DNA of 59,746 bases, from positions 1 to 59,746 of the forward strand of contig JADLCV010000006.1 in the NCBI GenBank assembly GCA_020846995.1, in the 5' to 3' direction. Under the pieces are notes generated by a model that saw nothing but the letters and a program-made list of their open reading frames with translations, searched no databases and was not told the DNA's origin. The stretch is from Paracoccaceae bacterium. Lineage in GTDB: Bacteria; Pseudomonadota; Alphaproteobacteria; Rhodobacterales; Rhodobacteraceae. Below are positions 1 to 10,121 of the stretch, piece after piece. The translations under genes and the position numbers were made by a program. Positions within the stretch are counted from its first letter, which is position 1; every line of letters begins with the position of its first letter.

Positions 1-100
1 GACCTGGGTCATCGACACGACGACGCTCGGCGCGGCCGAGTCGGCGGTGGGGCGGATCATGGCCGCGGCCCGGGCGCGGCAGGGGGTGGAGGATGCGTGA
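1..100 (+). CDS. coaE: Dephospho-CoA kinase, C-terminal end only
   Basis: This open frame enters from the left edge (first full codon at base 2) and stops with TGA at 98-100. The 32 visible residues begin TWVIDTT and continue with an Ala/Arg-rich helix. This matches the end of CoaE, the last enzyme of coenzyme A synthesis, where a V-I-D-T strand precedes the C-terminal helix. Its last 8 bases overlap the dnaQ start, so the two are probably co-translated; coaE next to dnaQ is a common alphaproteobacterial arrangement. Only the tail is present, so the assignment rests on this short stretch plus the neighbour. Confidence 0.6.
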   Translation, partial: TWVIDTTTLGAAESAVGRIMAAARARQGVEDA

Positions 101-779
101 GGTCGTGCTCGACACCGAGACGACGGGGCTTGAACCCGGCGAGGGTCACCGCATCGTCGAGATCGGCGCCGTCGAGCTCCTGAACCACCTGCCGACGGGG
201 GTGACCTTCCAGGCCTACCTCAATCCCGAGCGGCCCATGCCGCCCGAGGCGCAGGCGGTGCACGGCCTCTCCGACGCCTTCCTCGCCGACAAGCCGCGCT
301 TTCGCGAGGCGGCGGCGGGGTTCCTTGCCTTTCTCGGCGAGGCCCGGCTGGTCATCCACAACGCGGCGTTCGACCTCCGTTTCCTCAACGCCGAACTCGC
401 CCCCCTCGGCCAGCCCGCGCTCGCGTTGGAGCGCGTGACCGACACGCTCGCGCTCGCGCGGGCCCGTTTCCCGGGCGCGCCGGCCTCGCTCGACGCGCTC
501 TGCCGACGCTTCGGCATCGACAACTCGGGCCGGTCGCTGCACGGCGCCCTGCTCGACTGCCAGCTTCTCGCCGAGGTCTACCTGGAACTCGTGGGAGGCC
601 GCCAGCCGGGGCTCGGGCTCGACGGCCGGGCGGCGGAGGACGCCGGGCCGGCCGCCGCGGCGCCGCGCGCGGCCCGCCCGCGCCCGCTCGCCCCCCGGCA
701 GACGGCGGCCGAGGCCGCGGCCCACGCCGCGCTCGTCGCCGAACTCGGCCCCTCGTCGCTCTGGCCGGGCTACGACTGA
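93..779 (+). CDS. dnaQ: DNA polymerase III epsilon subunit (3'-5' proofreading exonuclease)
   Basis: This DEDD-family exonuclease of 228 residues removes misincorporated nucleotides for the replicative polymerase. The Exo I motif DTET gives D7 and E9, Exo II is HNAAFD (D94), and Exo III-epsilon is H150-x4-D155, so all catalytic acids are present. After about residue 172 comes an Ala/Pro/Arg-rich tail, the usual place for the polymerase alpha contact, though I see no clear binding motif in it. The ATG overlaps the coaE stop. It converges on secB, with only 4 bases between the two stops. Confidence 0.93.
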   Translation: MREVVLDTETTGLEPGEGHRIVEIGAVELLNHLPTGVTFQAYLNPERPMPPEAQAVHGLSDAFLADKPRFREAAAGFLAFLGEARLVIHNAAFDLRFLNAELAPLGQPALALERVTDTLALARARFPGAPASLDALCRRFGIDNSGRSLHGALLDCQLLAEVYLELVGGRQPGLGLDGRAAEDAGPAAAAPRAARPRPLAPRQTAAEAAAHAALVAELGPSSLWPGYD

Positions 780-783
780 GGGC

Positions 784-1308
784 TCAGGAGGTCACGGGCT
801 TGGCCGCCGGCTGGGTGGCGCGGCGGGCGAGTTCCTGGCGGTAGAGCGCGACGAAATCCACGAGATCGAGGTTGAAGGGCGGAAAGCCCCCGTCGCGCGT
901 CATGTCGGAGATGATGCGCCGCGCGAAGGGAAAGAGGAGGCGCGGGCACTCGATCATCAGGAAGGGATGAAGCTGGGCCTCGGGCAGGCCCTCGACATGG
1001 AAGATGCCGCCGTAGTCGAGTTCGAGGTGAAAGAGGCGCTCGCCCTTGACCTTGTTCGTCGACGAGACGGTGAACTTGGTCACGACCTCGAACTGGTGCT
1101 CGACGCTGCGCTTGCGGGCGTCGAGCGCGACCTGGACCTGGATCTCGGGCTGCACGTCGCCGCCCTGCAGGCCCTTCTGGGCGACGAGGTTCTCGAAGGA
1201 GAGGTCGCGGATGAACTGGCCCAGCACCTGCATGCGGACGGCCCCCGGCGGCGCCGCGGGTGCCGCTGCCGGCTGCGGCCGTTCGCCGCCGTTCGGGTTC
1301 TCGGCCAT
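784..1308 (-). CDS. secB: Protein-export chaperone SecB
   Basis: SecB keeps presecretory proteins unfolded in the cytoplasm and hands them to SecA. The protein has 174 residues. A Pro/Ala-rich N-terminus of about 25 residues precedes the SecB core (residues ~25-155), with the typical strands around FIRDLSFEN and the LLFPFARRIISD helix region. A short Ala/Pro tail follows. The ATG has a good ribosome site (AGGAGGA, 7 bases upstream). fxsA lies 57 bases upstream on the same strand, a pairing usual in Rhodobacterales. Confidence 0.95.
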   Translation of the reverse strand: MAENPNGGERPQPAAAPAAPPGAVRMQVLGQFIRDLSFENLVAQKGLQGGDVQPEIQVQVALDARKRSVEHQFEVVTKFTVSSTNKVKGERLFHLELDYGGIFHVEGLPEAQLHPFLMIECPRLLFPFARRIISDMTRDGGFPPFNLDLVDFVALYRQELARRATQPAAKPVTS

Positions 1309-1365
1309 CGCTGCGTCCTCCTGTCCCCTGCGCGCGGCCGTCTCTAGCAGGTCGGCCGTGCCCCC

Positions 1366-1827
1366 TCAATGGCGCGGGCGCCCGGGAAGGGTCGGGCGCC
1401 CGGGGGCGGGCGTCGTGATGTCGGTGAACTCGCCTTCGATCACATCTTCGCGCGCGCCCGGGCCCGGGCCGGCGCGGCCCGCGACGAGGTGCCGGGCGAG
1501 GGCGCGCAGCATCGCCGCCCGCACCGGCGGCAGCAGGAGGAGAAGGCCGAGCGTGTCGGTCAGGACCCCGGGCGCGAGCAGGAGGAGGCCCGCGAGCATG
1601 ATCGCCGCCCCGTGGGCGACCGGTGCCAGCGGCTGGTGCAGGCCCGCGGCGGCGGCGCGCAGGCCCGCCCCCGTGCGCAGGCCCTGACGGCGGATGACCG
1701 AGGCGCCGAGCACCCCCGTCCCGACCACGATCGCGAGCACCGGCCAGAGGCCGATCCAGCCGCCGATCTCGACGAGGAGCGCGATCTCGACGATCGGGAA
1801 GAGAAGGAGAAGAAGGAAAAGCCGCAT
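1366..1827 (-). CDS. fxsA: FxsA family membrane protein
   Basis: This small inner-membrane protein of 153 residues belongs to the FxsA (suppressor of F-exclusion of T7) family. The N-terminus MRLFLLLLLFPIVEIALLVE is the family signature. Hydrophobic segments lie near residues 1-20, 24-45 and 70-100, with the usual L-x-P-G-x-L-T-D-x-x-G motif in the third. The cytoplasmic tail is short and Pro/Gly-rich. An in-frame extension to 1947 exists, but the family start is the ATG at 1825-1827. It is divergent from the Tim44 gene across about 100 bases. Its biochemical role is not established in bacteria generally. Confidence 0.85.
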   Translation of the reverse strand: MRLFLLLLLFPIVEIALLVEIGGWIGLWPVLAIVVGTGVLGASVIRRQGLRTGAGLRAAAAGLHQPLAPVAHGAAIMLAGLLLLAPGVLTDTLGLLLLLPPVRAAMLRALARHLVAGRAGPGPGAREDVIEGEFTDITTPAPGRPTLPGRPRH

Positions 1828-1860
1828 CGCCGCCCGTCCGGCCCCGGGGCTCCGGTGGAC

Positions 1861-1888
1861 TTGCCGGGGTCGCCGTCCTACATAGGCA
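1861..1888 (+). promoter_or_regulatory. Possible sigma-70 promoter of the Tim44-domain gene
   Basis: TTGCCG at 1861-1866 and TAGGCA at 1883-1888 are separated by 16 bases and lie 43 bases before the Tim44 ATG. The TAG-first -10 resembles the better promoters elsewhere in this window. The match is only moderate. Confidence 0.35.
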
Positions 1889-1930
1889 GGGGCACCGACC
1901 TTGGCCAAGGCCCCGCCGATCGAGGACGAG

Positions 1931-2593
1931 ATGAGTTCCGCTGTCATTCAGCTCCTGGTGCTTGCGGCGATCGCGGTGTTCCTCATCCTCCGGCTGCGGA
2001 GCGTGCTCGGCACCCGCGAGGGCTTCGAGAAGCCGCCACTGCCCCTGCCGGGCGAGAGCCCGGCGCGCGGCCGGCGCGAGTTCGAGGTCATCGAGGGCGG
2101 GGTCGACGCCGACATCACCGACCACGTCAAGGACGGCAGCAAGGCCGCCAAGGCGCTGGCGGCGATGAAGGCGGCCGAACCCTCATTCCGCGTCGGCGAG
2201 TTCCTGCACGGCGCCCGGCAGGCCTACGAAATGATCCTCATGGCCTTCGAGAAGGGCGATCTCGACTCCGTGCTCCCCTACCTCTCCCGCGACGTCTACG
2301 AGAGCTTTCACGTCGTCGTCGAGACCCGCGAGCGCGAGGGACTGACGGTCCAGGCGAGCTTTCTCGGCGTGCGCGAACTGGCGCTGGTCGATGCGACCTT
2401 CAACCGCGAGACCTCGGATGCCGAGGTCACGATCCGCTTCGTGGGCGAATTGATCTCGGCCGTGCGCGACCGCAACGGCTCGGTCGTCGAGGGCGACGCC
2501 AACGAGATCAAGCGCCAGCGCGATGTCTGGACGTTTGCCCGCCGGATGGGCAGCGACGATCCCAACTGGCAGCTGGTGGCGACGGGCGAGTGA
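1931..2593 (+). CDS. Tim44-like domain membrane-anchored protein
   Basis: This protein of 220 residues has one N-terminal membrane anchor (residues ~4-22) and a Tim44-like domain at about 85-218. The core contains the family pattern KGDLDSVLPYLSRDVYESF. In mitochondria the Tim44 domain docks chaperones at the import channel; the alphaproteobacterial homologues are membrane-associated and less well understood. I chose the ATG at 1931 because the hydrophobic anchor starts there and a GAGGA lies just upstream. Another in-frame start 30 bases earlier gives only a short polar extension. It is followed after 34 bases by the Smr gene on the same strand. Confidence 0.85.
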   Translation: MSSAVIQLLVLAAIAVFLILRLRSVLGTREGFEKPPLPLPGESPARGRREFEVIEGGVDADITDHVKDGSKAAKALAAMKAAEPSFRVGEFLHGARQAYEMILMAFEKGDLDSVLPYLSRDVYESFHVVVETREREGLTVQASFLGVRELALVDATFNRETSDAEVTIRFVGELISAVRDRNGSVVEGDANEIKRQRDVWTFARRMGSDDPNWQLVATGE

Positions 2594-2627
2594 CGTCCGA
2601 AGGGGGCCGCGGGACGGGCCTGCCCCG

Positions 2628-3227
2628 ATGACGCGGCGGCGCCGGCTCCTGAGCCCCGAGGACGCGCAGCTCTGGGAGCGGCTCGCGGCGACGGTGCGGC
2701 CGCTGCACCCGTCGCTGCCGGCCGCGCTCGCCCTCACGCTCGCGCCGGCGCCGCTGCCGTCGCTTCCGCCCCCGGCGGGCGGCCCCGCCCTCCTGCCCTT
2801 CCGCATCGGCGAGCGGGCGGCAGGCGAGACCGCGACGCGCGTCCTGCCGGCGACCGAGGTGCCGCCGCCCGCGCTCGACCGCCGCCGGCTCGCGCGCCTC
2901 GCCCGCGGCGGCGCCCGGCCCGAGGCACGGCTCGACCTCCACGGCCTGACGGTGGCCGAGGCCGAGCCGGCACTCACCCGCTTCGTCCTTCGCTCGCAGG
3001 CCGAGGGGCGCCGGCTTGTGCTCGTCATCACCGGCAAGGGCCGAGCCGGCGGGGACGGGGCCCTCGCCGTGCCCGGGCGCCCGGGCCTCCTGCGCCGGCA
3101 GGTCCCGGTCTGGCTCTCGACCCCGCCGCTCGCGCTGGCGGTGACCGGGATCGCCGAGGCGCATCTGCGCCACGGCGGCGCCGGCGCCTTCTACGTCGGC
3201 CTGCGCCGGCCGCGGCCAGGGGGTTAG
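2628..3227 (+). CDS. Smr/MutS2-type domain protein (putative DNA/RNA nuclease)
   Basis: This protein of 199 residues has a Pro/Ala-rich N-terminal half and a C-terminal Smr domain (residues ~98-195). The conserved LDLHG is at 102-106, the GKG turn at 136-138 and the terminal HGGxGAFYV at 182-190. Stand-alone Smr proteins of this type are linked to nucleic-acid cleavage, but the substrate here is unknown. In many alphaproteobacteria mltA sits between the Tim44 gene and this gene; here only 34 bases separate them. Its stop overlaps the stop of the convergent lipoprotein hydrolase by 4 bases. Confidence 0.88.
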   Translation: MTRRRRLLSPEDAQLWERLAATVRPLHPSLPAALALTLAPAPLPSLPPPAGGPALLPFRIGERAAGETATRVLPATEVPPPALDRRRLARLARGGARPEARLDLHGLTVAEAEPALTRFVLRSQAEGRRLVLVITGKGRAGGDGALAVPGRPGLLRRQVPVWLSTPPLALAVTGIAEAHLRHGGAGAFYVGLRRPRPGG

Positions 3228-4342
3228 CCGGCGTTCTCGGCGAGGGTCTCGAACGGAAAGAGAATGATCCGCGTCGCCCGCCGCACGGTCAGGATGGTTC
3301 CCGGCAGAAGCCCCGGCCGCGCCCGGGGATCGCGATCGAAGGCCGCGCTGACGTCGCCGAGGACCGACAGAAGGCGGATCAGCGCCGGCGAATCGCCCAG
3401 CGCGAAGTGCCCGATCCCGCTCGAGAAGGCCGAGACGTCGAGCACCGTCACCTCGTAGTCGGAAAGCGCGCCGACATCGGCGAGGGTGCCGAGCCTTTCG
3501 CTCTGGCCGGTGAGGAGGGCCGAGATCGCAAGCGCCCGGTCGCGTTGCGAGGTGAAGATGAAGAACGGCCGCGGCAACCGTCCGATGCGGTCGGCCTGGG
3601 CGCGGAAGACGTCGACGTCGAGGTCGGGCGAGATCAGGACGACCCCGCCGATGCGGTCGAGGACGTCGCGGCGCCCGCCGATGGCAAGCTGGCGCAGCGT
3701 CTCCATCGCCACCGCCGAGCCCAGCGAATGGGCGACGACGATGATGCGGTCGGGTCGCGCGGACGCGACCTCGGCGAGGAGCGCCTCGAGCCCGTCGCGG
3801 GCGATGAGGGCCGAATCGCGGTCGTAGGCGTAGACGAGCGGCTTGCCCGCCGAGGGCCAGGCGAAATGGACCGGGACGCCCGGCAGGTCGTAGTCCTGGG
3901 CAAGCTGGGCGAGGCGATAGATCCCCTCGGCGTAGCGGGTGTTGTAGCCGTGGATGTAGACGACGGCATCGCGGCGCCCGGCCGGCAGGGCGGCGAGCGC
4001 GGTGCCGAGCTCCCGCCGGAACGCGGCCGCATCGGCGAAGGGCCGGGCGGCGACGGTCACGAACTCGCGCGCGGGGTCGGGGGTGGTGCCGGGACGCGGC
4101 CAGACGACGCCCCCGGGCTCGCGCAGGGGCGGGATGGCGATGTCGTAGCGGCCGTAACGGGCGACCCCGCCGCGGGCGGCGCCGAAACCGTCGGGCCCGG
4201 GCTCGACCGCGCGCGTCGTGCCGACGAAGACCGCGCGCGTGACCGCGACCTCCGCCGCCGCCGGCATGAGGGTGATGACCCCGCGTGGCGCACAGGCGGC
4301 GAGGAGGAGGACGAGACAGACGCCCGGAATCCACCGCGCCAT
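3224..4342 (-). CDS. Alpha/beta hydrolase lipoprotein (DUF900-type esterase)
   Basis: This 372-residue protein starts with a lipoprotein signal ending LLAAC (lipid-modified Cys17), so it should be membrane-anchored outside the cytoplasm. The body is an alpha/beta-hydrolase of the DUF900 type. It has HGYN at 131-134 (oxyanion region), AHSLG with nucleophile Ser206, a probable acid Asp268 in SQRD, and His312 in IGHF. The substrate cannot be read from the sequence. It lies downstream of hslU on the same strand, 57 bases away. Confidence 0.82.
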   Translation of the reverse strand: MARWIPGVCLVLLLAACAPRGVITLMPAAAEVAVTRAVFVGTTRAVEPGPDGFGAARGGVARYGRYDIAIPPLREPGGVVWPRPGTTPDPAREFVTVAARPFADAAAFRRELGTALAALPAGRRDAVVYIHGYNTRYAEGIYRLAQLAQDYDLPGVPVHFAWPSAGKPLVYAYDRDSALIARDGLEALLAEVASARPDRIIVVAHSLGSAVAMETLRQLAIGGRRDVLDRIGGVVLISPDLDVDVFRAQADRIGRLPRPFFIFTSQRDRALAISALLTGQSERLGTLADVGALSDYEVTVLDVSAFSSGIGHFALGDSPALIRLLSVLGDVSAAFDRDPRARPGLLPGTILTVRRATRIILFPFETLAENAG

Positions 4343-4399
4343 GCCGGCACCCCCGAGGGAATCGCTGTCGGCAAGCCTACACCGGCCGCGGCCGGCCCG

Positions 4400-5707
4400 T
4401 CAGAGCACGTAGCGGCTGAGGTCGGCCGAACGCGCGAGATCGCCAAGATGGGTCTCGACGAAGGCCGCATCGACCGTCACCGTCTCGCCGCCGCGGTCGG
4501 GCGCGGTGAAGGACAATTCCTCGAACACCCGTTCCATGACCGTGTAGAGGCGGCGGGCGCCGATGTTCTCGACCCCGCGGTTGACCTCGGCGGCGATGCG
4601 GGCGAGTGCGGCGACCCCGTCGGGGGTGAAGCCGACGGTGACCCCCTCGGTCGCCATCAGGGCCGCATACTGGCGCGTCAGGGCGTTGTCGGTCTCGGTC
4701 AGGATGCGCACGAAATCAGCCTCGGTCAGGGCCCTCAGCTCGACCCGGATCGGCAGCCGGCCCTGCAGTTCGGGCAGGAGGTCCGAGGGCTTGGCGATGT
4801 GGAAGGCGCCCGAGGCGATGAAGAGGATGTGGTCGGTCCGCACCGGCCCGTGGCGGGTCGAGACGGTCGTGCCCTCGATCAGCGGCAGGAGGTCGCGCTG
4901 CACGCCCTCGCGGCTGACGTCGGCGCCGCGGGTCTCGGCGCGGGCGCAGATCTTGTCGATCTCGTCGAGAAAGACGATGCCGTTCTCCTGCACCGCCTCG
5001 AGGGCCGCGGCCTTCACCGCCTCGTCGTCGAGAAGCTTGTCGGCCTCCTCGGCAACGAGGATTTCGTGGCTCTCGGCAACCGTCAGGCGCTTGTGCGCGC
5101 TGCGCCCGCCGAAGGCCTTCCCGATGAGGTCCTGGAGGCCCTGCATCTGCATCTCCATCCCCGGCCCGCCCATGGCCATGGCCGGGAACGGCAGCCCGCC
5201 GGGCTGGGCGAGGTCAAGCTCGATGACGGTGTCGTCAAGCTCGCCCGCGCGCAGGCGCCGGCGGAAGAGCTCGCGTGTGCCCTCGCGCGCGTCGCGGCCC
5301 GCCAGCGCCGCGATGACACGGTCCTCGGCGGCCGCCTGGGCGCGCGCCCGCACCTCCTCGCGCATTCGCGCCCGCGTCTCGATCATCGCCCCGTCGACGA
5401 GGTCGCGGACGATCTGGTCAACGTCGCGGCCGACATAGCCGACCTCGGTGAACTTGGTCGCCTCGACCTTGAGGAAGGGCGCCCGGGCAAGACGGGCGAG
5501 GCGGCGGGCGATCTCGGTCTTGCCGACGCCGGTCGGGCCGATCATGAGGATGTTCTTGGGATGGACCTCGTCGCGGATGTCGGCCGCAAGCTGCCGGCGC
5601 CGCCAGCGGTTGCGCAGCGCCACCGCCACCGCCCGCTTGGCCTCGCGCTGGCCGATGATGAAGCGGTCGAGTTCGGAGACGATCTCGCGGGGGGTGAGGG
5701 TGGTCAT
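4400..5707 (-). CDS. hslU: HslU, ATPase subunit of the HslUV protease
   Basis: This AAA+ unfoldase feeds proteins to the HslV peptidase in the cytoplasm. Of 435 residues, the visible motifs are Walker A GPTGVGKT (57-64), the pore loop GYVGRD (90-95), the inserted I-domain around 110-240, Walker B ending FLDEIDK near 250, and the C-terminal RYVL that docks into HslV. A ribosome site AAGGA precedes the ATG. It is 123 bases downstream of hslV and part of the trxA-hslV-hslU run. Confidence 0.97.
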   Translation of the reverse strand: MTTLTPREIVSELDRFIIGQREAKRAVAVALRNRWRRRQLAADIRDEVHPKNILMIGPTGVGKTEIARRLARLARAPFLKVEATKFTEVGYVGRDVDQIVRDLVDGAMIETRARMREEVRARAQAAAEDRVIAALAGRDAREGTRELFRRRLRAGELDDTVIELDLAQPGGLPFPAMAMGGPGMEMQMQGLQDLIGKAFGGRSAHKRLTVAESHEILVAEEADKLLDDEAVKAAALEAVQENGIVFLDEIDKICARAETRGADVSREGVQRDLLPLIEGTTVSTRHGPVRTDHILFIASGAFHIAKPSDLLPELQGRLPIRVELRALTEADFVRILTETDNALTRQYAALMATEGVTVGFTPDGVAALARIAAEVNRGVENIGARRLYTVMERVFEELSFTAPDRGGETVTVDAAFVETHLGDLARSADLSRYVL

Positions 5708-5830
5708 GGATGCGGTCCTTCGCGGTGCCCCGTGTCCGGGGAGGGGCGGGCAGGAAGTCGGGGGCGAGGGCGCGGTAGCCGCGACCCGGCCGGACGGGCG
5801 GCCGCGCCCGCCCCGGCCACCTCCCGCGGG

Positions 5831-6385
5831 TCAGGCGCGGCTGATCCGTTCCACCGTCAGGTTGGTGTTGGTGTAGACGCAGATGTCGGCGGCGATGGCC
5901 ATGGCCTTGCGGGCGATGGTCTCGGCCGGAAGGTCGGTCTCGGCGAGGAGCGCGCGGGCGGCGGCGAGCGCGAACATCCCGCCCGAACCGATGGCGGCGG
6001 CGTCATGCTCGGGCGCAAGCACGTCGCCGGCGCCGGTGACGACGTAGATCTCGGCCCCGTCGGTGACGATCAGCATCGCCTCGAGGTTGCGCAGGACGCG
6101 GTCGGTCCGCCAGTCCTTGGCCAGTTCGACGCAGGCGCGCTGGATCTGGCCGGGGGCGGCCTCGAGCTTCTTCTCCAGCCGCTCGAGAAGCGCGAAGGCA
6201 TCCGCGGTCGAGCCGGCGAAGCCCGCGACGACTTCGGAGCCGCCGGGCGCGAGGCGGCGCAGCTTGCGCGCCGTGCCCTTGATGACGGTCGCCCCGAGGC
6301 TCACCTGGCCGTCGCCCGCGACCACGATCTCGCCGTCGCGGCGGACGGCGAGGATGGTGGTGCCGTGCCAGGGGCCTTCGGACAT
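5831..6385 (-). CDS. hslV: HslV, peptidase subunit of the HslUV protease
   Basis: HslV is an N-terminal-threonine peptidase related to proteasome beta subunits, and it forms the double hexamer capped by HslU. In this 184-residue reading, the propeptide MSEGPWHG is removed to expose Thr9 of the TTILAVRR motif. Conserved GDGQ, KGTARK and the C-terminal DICVYTN follow. I start at the ATG at 6385 because a GAAGG precedes it and family propeptides are this long. An ATG at 6403 overlaps the trxA stop as ATGA and would add six residues; either may be used. Confidence 0.95.
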   Translation of the reverse strand: MSEGPWHGTTILAVRRDGEIVVAGDGQVSLGATVIKGTARKLRRLAPGGSEVVAGFAGSTADAFALLERLEKKLEAAPGQIQRACVELAKDWRTDRVLRNLEAMLIVTDGAEIYVVTGAGDVLAPEHDAAAIGSGGMFALAAARALLAETDLPAETIARKAMAIAADICVYTNTNLTVERISRA

Positions 6386-6399
6386 GGCCGCGCCGGCCT

Positions 6400-6720
6400 T
6401 CATATGGCGCTGTCGATCCAGCTCTTGAGGCTCGCCTTGGGGGCGGCGCCAACCTTGTTCGAGACGACCTTGCCGCCCTTGAACAGGAACAGCGCCGGAA
6501 TGCCGCGCACGCCCATCTGGGCCGGGGTGCCCGGGTTCTCGTCGACGTTGACCTTGGCGATCTTCAGCCGGCCCTGGTATTCGGTCGCGAGTTCCTCGAG
6601 CGCCGGACCGATCATCCGGCAGGGGGCGCACCATTCGGCCCAGAAGTCGACGACGACGGGAACGGGCGAGTTGCGCACCTCGGCGTCGAAGGTGGCATCG
6701 GTGACGGCGACGGTGGCCAT
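6400..6720 (-). CDS. trxA: Thioredoxin
   Basis: This 106-residue cytoplasmic disulfide reductase has the active site at residues 30-34, WCAPC. The usual Gly between the cysteines is Ala. The preceding DFWAE and the cis-Pro75 in GIPALF are standard. The ATG at 6720 has AGGAG upstream; a longer in-frame opening to 6777 has no family similarity. A well-formed promoter sits just upstream, inside the last codons of addA, so trxA-hslV-hslU can be expressed independently of the addBA operon. Confidence 0.95.
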   Translation of the reverse strand: MATVAVTDATFDAEVRNSPVPVVVDFWAEWCAPCRMIGPALEELATEYQGRLKIAKVNVDENPGTPAQMGVRGIPALFLFKGGKVVSNKVGAAPKASLKSWIDSAI

Positions 6721-6748
6721 GCTCTGCTCCTGGCTGCGGGACCGGGCG

Positions 6749-6777
6749 AACCTATGGACGCACCCCGCGGGCGTCAA
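6749..6777 (-). promoter_or_regulatory. Sigma-70 promoter for trxA(-hslVU)
   Basis: On the minus strand TTGACG (6777-6772) and TAGGTT (6754-6749) are 17 bases apart and lie about 28 bases before the trxA ATG. The -35 overlaps the addA stop codon. Spacing and both hexamers are close to consensus, and it stands out in this GC-rich setting. Confidence 0.7.
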
Positions 6778-9700
6778 GGCGCGGCCCGGCGCAGGGCGGC
6801 CATGACCAGCGCGGGGGGCAGGGGCACAAGTTGCGCCGTCCGCGTCCAGAGCAGCGCGGTCTCGATCCGCCGGCCGGGAAAGATCTGCGCCAGCGCGGCG
6901 GCATAGGCGCCCATCTGGCGCAGGTATCCCTCGGGCACGTCCTCGGCGCGGTCGGGGACCGGCGCGCCCGACTTGAAGTCGATGGCAAGCACGCGGTCGG
7001 AGGCGATGAGGAGGCGGTCGATCTGGCCGGCGATGCGCCGGCCGCCGAGTTCGGGGAGGGCCGCCGTCACCGGCACCTCGGCGAGCGCGTCGGCGGCGAA
7101 GAGAGGGGCGAGCGCGGGAGCGGCGAGGACGGCCGCCGCCTCGGCGAGGATGCCGGGGATGTCGGCGGCCGGCGGGGCATCCTCGGCCGCGGCGAGAAGG
7201 TCGGCCGCGCGCCCCTCGCGCCCCTCGGCCGGCCAGGCGGGCAGATGCTCGAGGAGAAGATGCAGGGCGCGGCCGCGCCGGCGGGCGGCCTCGTCGCCCG
7301 CCCCCTCCCCGCCCGCTCCGGCCTCGGGGCCGCCGAGGGCCGAGGGGGCGAGCGGGGCGACCGCGGGGGTGGCCGGGGCGGGCGGCAGCCGGGCCCAGTC
7401 GGGCAGCGCGGGCAGGGGATCGGCCGGCGCCGGGGCCGCGGCCGCCGCGGCGGGCCAGGGCAGGAAGGCATGGCGCAGCCCCGGTCCGGCGGGGGTCGCG
7501 AGCGTCTCGGCCCCGGCGGCCTCGATCCCGCGGGCGACGCGGTCGTGCCAGGAGCCGGCGTCGGCCTTGCCCGCGGCGGCGACGATCAGCCAGCTCTGGG
7601 CCCGCGTCATGGCGACGTAGAGAAGCCGCCCGGCCTCGGCCGCGTCGCGGTCGGTGGCCGCCTCCTGGGCCGCGGCAAGGGGAGGGGGCGCCTCGTCGCG
7701 GGCCATCCGGGCGAGGGCGCCGGCCGCGGTCGCGAGGATTGCGGGGCCCTGCGGGGCCGGGCGGGAGGCGCTGTCGGGAAGGATGACGAGCGGCGCCTCG
7801 AGGCCCTTGGCGCCGTGGACGGTCATCACCCGGACGAGGTCGCCCGCGCCGTCGAGCTGGCGCTTGACCTCGAGATCGTCGGTTTCCATCCAGCGCAGGA
7901 AGCCCGTCAGGCTCGGCACCTCGGTGCGCTCGTAGGCGAGCGCCTGGGCGAGGAAGGCGTCGATGCCGTCCTCGGCCTCTGGGCCGAGGCGGGCGATGAG
8001 CCGCGCCCGGCCGTCGTGGCCGACAAGCGCGCGCTCGAGAAGGTCGTAGGGCCGCTCGAAATCGGCCCGGGCGCGCATCGCGTCGAGGAAGGCGAGCGTG
8101 GCCGGGTGCCGGGTGCGGGCCGCGCGCAGAGCCTGCCAGAGCGTCGCCCGCTCCGGCCGCGGGGCAGCGAGCGCCTCGAGCGCCGCCTCGCTCCAGCCGC
8201 AGAGCGGCGAGCGCAGGAGCGCGGCGAGGGCGAGGTCGTCCTCGGGCAGGGCGAGGAAGGAGAGGAGGGCGGCGAGGTCCTTCACCGCCAGTTCCGCCCC
8301 GACCCGCAGCCGGTCGGCGCCGGCGATGGGCAGGCCCAGCGCCTTGCAGGCCCGGATCAGCTCGGCAAAAAGCACCGAGCGGCGGCGGACCAGCACCATG
8401 ACGTCGCCGGCGCGGAGCGGCCGCACCCCGTCGCGGGCAGCCAGGGGCGTGCCGATCAGCCGGCCGATCTCGCCCGCCACCATGCGGGCGAGAAGCGTCT
8501 CGGGATGGTCGGCTTCGACGCGGTCGACGGGATCGTCCCAGGGCAGGTTGGCCGCGCGCTCGGGCGCCGGCACCAGCGGCCAGAGATCGACCCGCCCCGG
8601 CAGGTCGCCGCGGAAGGCGAGATGCCGGACCTCGCCGCCGAGGCCGGCACCGCGGCGTTCGTCGAAGGTCAGGTCGACGACGGCGAGGATCGCCGGCGAG
8701 GAGCGGAAGGAGTAGTCGAGCGAAAGCTCGACCAGCGGCCGCGGCGCCCCGGCGAGGCGGGCGCGGAAGCGGGCGCGGGTGGCGTCGAAGGCGGCAAGGT
8801 CGGCGCCCTGGAAGGAATAGATCGACTGCTTGCGGTCACCGACGACGAACAGGCTGCGGCCGCCGCCGCGACCGCCCTCGCCCGCCGTCATCTCTTCGGC
8901 AAGGCTCTCGATCAAGGACCATTGCAGGGGACTCGTGTCCTGGGCCTCGTCGATCAGAATGTGGTCGATGCCGCCGTCAAGCCGCCAGAGCACCCAGGCG
9001 GCCCGTCCGGGGTCGGCCAGAAGGTCCGCGGCGCCGAGGATGAGGTCGTCGAAGTCGAGCCAGCCGCGGGCCGCCTTGGCGGCGGCGTAGGCCGCAAGGA
9101 AGGGGCCGGCGAAGCGGTGGAGCGCGGCCGTGCGGGCCGCCGCCGCGAGCGCGAGGCGGAGCGGGCGGGCCGCCTCGATGCGGGCCATGAGCGCCTCGAG
9201 CGGGCCGCAGAGCGGGCCGAGCGCCTCGCGCGTCTCCCGGGTCGGGAAGGCGCCGAGCTTGGCCGCGAAGGGCGCCTTGGTCTTCGCGCCATAGAGGAAC
9301 GGGCCCTCGAGCGCCGCGACCGCCGCGACCGACGGCACCCAGGGGAGGAGCATGCGGAGCGTCTCGGCCGCCTTCGCGTCGCTCGTCGTGCCGGCCGCGA
9401 GGTGAGGCAGGAGGCCGGCGACAAGCGGCCCCTCGGCGCCGTCGAAGGCGCGGGCGAGGAGCGCGGCCTCGTCGAAGCCCGCGGGCAGGCCCATGGCCGC
9501 GCGGGCACGGGCGAGGTCGAGCCCGGGGCGGAAGTCGCGGCGGGCGCCGGCGACGGCCTCGAGCCGCTCGGCCACCTCGGCGCCGCCCCCGAGGAGGGCG
9601 AGCGCGTCGAGCGCGCCGGGATCGCTCTCGGCCAGCCCCTCGAGGACCTCGGCCCGGAGCAGGCGGCCCGCGCGCTCGTCGAGTTCCGTGAAGGCCGGGC

Positions 9701-10121
9701 TGACGCCGGCCTCGAGCGGGAAGCGGCGCAGGAGGCCGGCCGCGAAGGCGTGGATGGTCTGGATCCGCAGGCCCCCCGGGGTCTCGACCGCCTGCGCGAA
9801 AAGCCGCCGGGCGGCGGCGAGCCGGGCCGCCGGAAGCTCCCCCTCGACGCCCAGACGTGCGAGATCGTCGCCAAGCGGCCCGTCGTCGCCCATGGCCCAG
9901 CCGCCGAGGCGGGCAAAAAGGCGGTTCTGCATCTCGCCCGCCGCCGCCTTGGTGTAGGTCAGGCACAGGATGCGCTCGGGCGCCACCCCCTCGACGAGCA
10001 GGCGGGCGACGCGGTCGATCAGCACTTTGGTCTTGCCCGACCCGGCATTGGCCGCGAGCCACACCGAGGCGCCGGGATCGGCGGCCTGGCGCTGGCGCAG
10101 GTCGGGGTGGGAGGCGGTCAT
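6774..10121 (-). CDS. addA: AddA, helicase-nuclease subunit of the AddAB recombination enzyme
   Basis: With AddB this processes double-strand breaks to start RecA-dependent repair, replacing RecBCD. The 1,115-residue protein has a UvrD-type helicase: Walker A ANAGSGKT at 24-31, [11 protein letters not shown] just after residue 50, and Walker B DEAQDTSP near 392. Later motifs include [11 protein letters not shown] and [16 protein letters not shown]-terminal RecB-type nuclease has D1048-F-K1050, with QMGAYA following. The true start is the ATG overlapping the addB stop as ATGA, although the frame stays open far upstream. Confidence 0.95.
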   Translation of the reverse strand: MTASHPDLRQRQAADPGASVWLAANAGSGKTKVLIDRVARLLVEGVAPERILCLTYTKAAAGEMQNRLFARLGGWAMGDDGPLGDDLARLGVEGELPAARLAAARRLFAQAVETPGGLRIQTIHAFAAGLLRRFPLEAGVSPAFTELDERAGRLLRAEVLEGLAESDPGALDALALLGGGAEVAERLEAVAGARRDFRPGLDLARARAAMGLPAGFDEAALLARAFDGAEGPLVAGLLPHLAAGTTSDAKAAETLRMLLPWVPSVAAVAALEGPFLYGAKTKAPFAAKLGAFPTRETREALGPLCGPLEALMARIEAARPLRLALAAAARTAALHRFAGPFLAAYAAAKAARGWLDFDDLILGAADLLADPGRAAWVLWRLDGGIDHILIDEAQDTSPLQWSLIESLAEEMTAGEGGRGGGRSLFVVGDRKQSIYSFQGADLAAFDATRARFRARLAGAPRPLVELSLDYSFRSSPAILAVVDLTFDERRGAGLGGEVRHLAFRGDLPGRVDLWPLVPAPERAANLPWDDPVDRVEADHPETLLARMVAGEIGRLIGTPLAARDGVRPLRAGDVMVLVRRRSVLFAELIRACKALGLPIAGADRLRVGAELAVKDLAALLSFLALPEDDLALAALLRSPLCGWSEAALEALAAPRPERATLWQALRAARTRHPATLAFLDAMRARADFERPYDLLERALVGHDGRARLIARLGPEAEDGIDAFLAQALAYERTEVPSLTGFLRWMETDDLEVKRQLDGAGDLVRVMTVHGAKGLEAPLVILPDSASRPAPQGPAILATAAGALARMARDEAPPPLAAAQEAATDRDAAEAGRLLYVAMTRAQSWLIVAAAGKADAGSWHDRVARGIEAAGAETLATPAGPGLRHAFLPWPAAAAAAPAPADPLPALPDWARLPPAPATPAVAPLAPSALGGPEAGAGGEGAGDEAARRRGRALHLLLEHLPAWPAEGREGRAADLLAAAEDAPPAADIPGILAEAAAVLAAPALAPLFAADALAEVPVTAALPELGGRRIAGQIDRLLIASDRVLAIDFKSGAPVPDRAEDVPEGYLRQMGAYAAALAQIFPGRRIETALLWTRTAQLVPLPPALVMAALRRAAP

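Noticed and set aside
3407-6805. A 1,132-codon open frame on the plus strand
   Set aside because: It is the reverse shadow of the lipoprotein hydrolase, hslU, hslV and trxA; the composition is Asp/Gly/Arg-rich with no family motifs. High GC content leaves antisense frames open.
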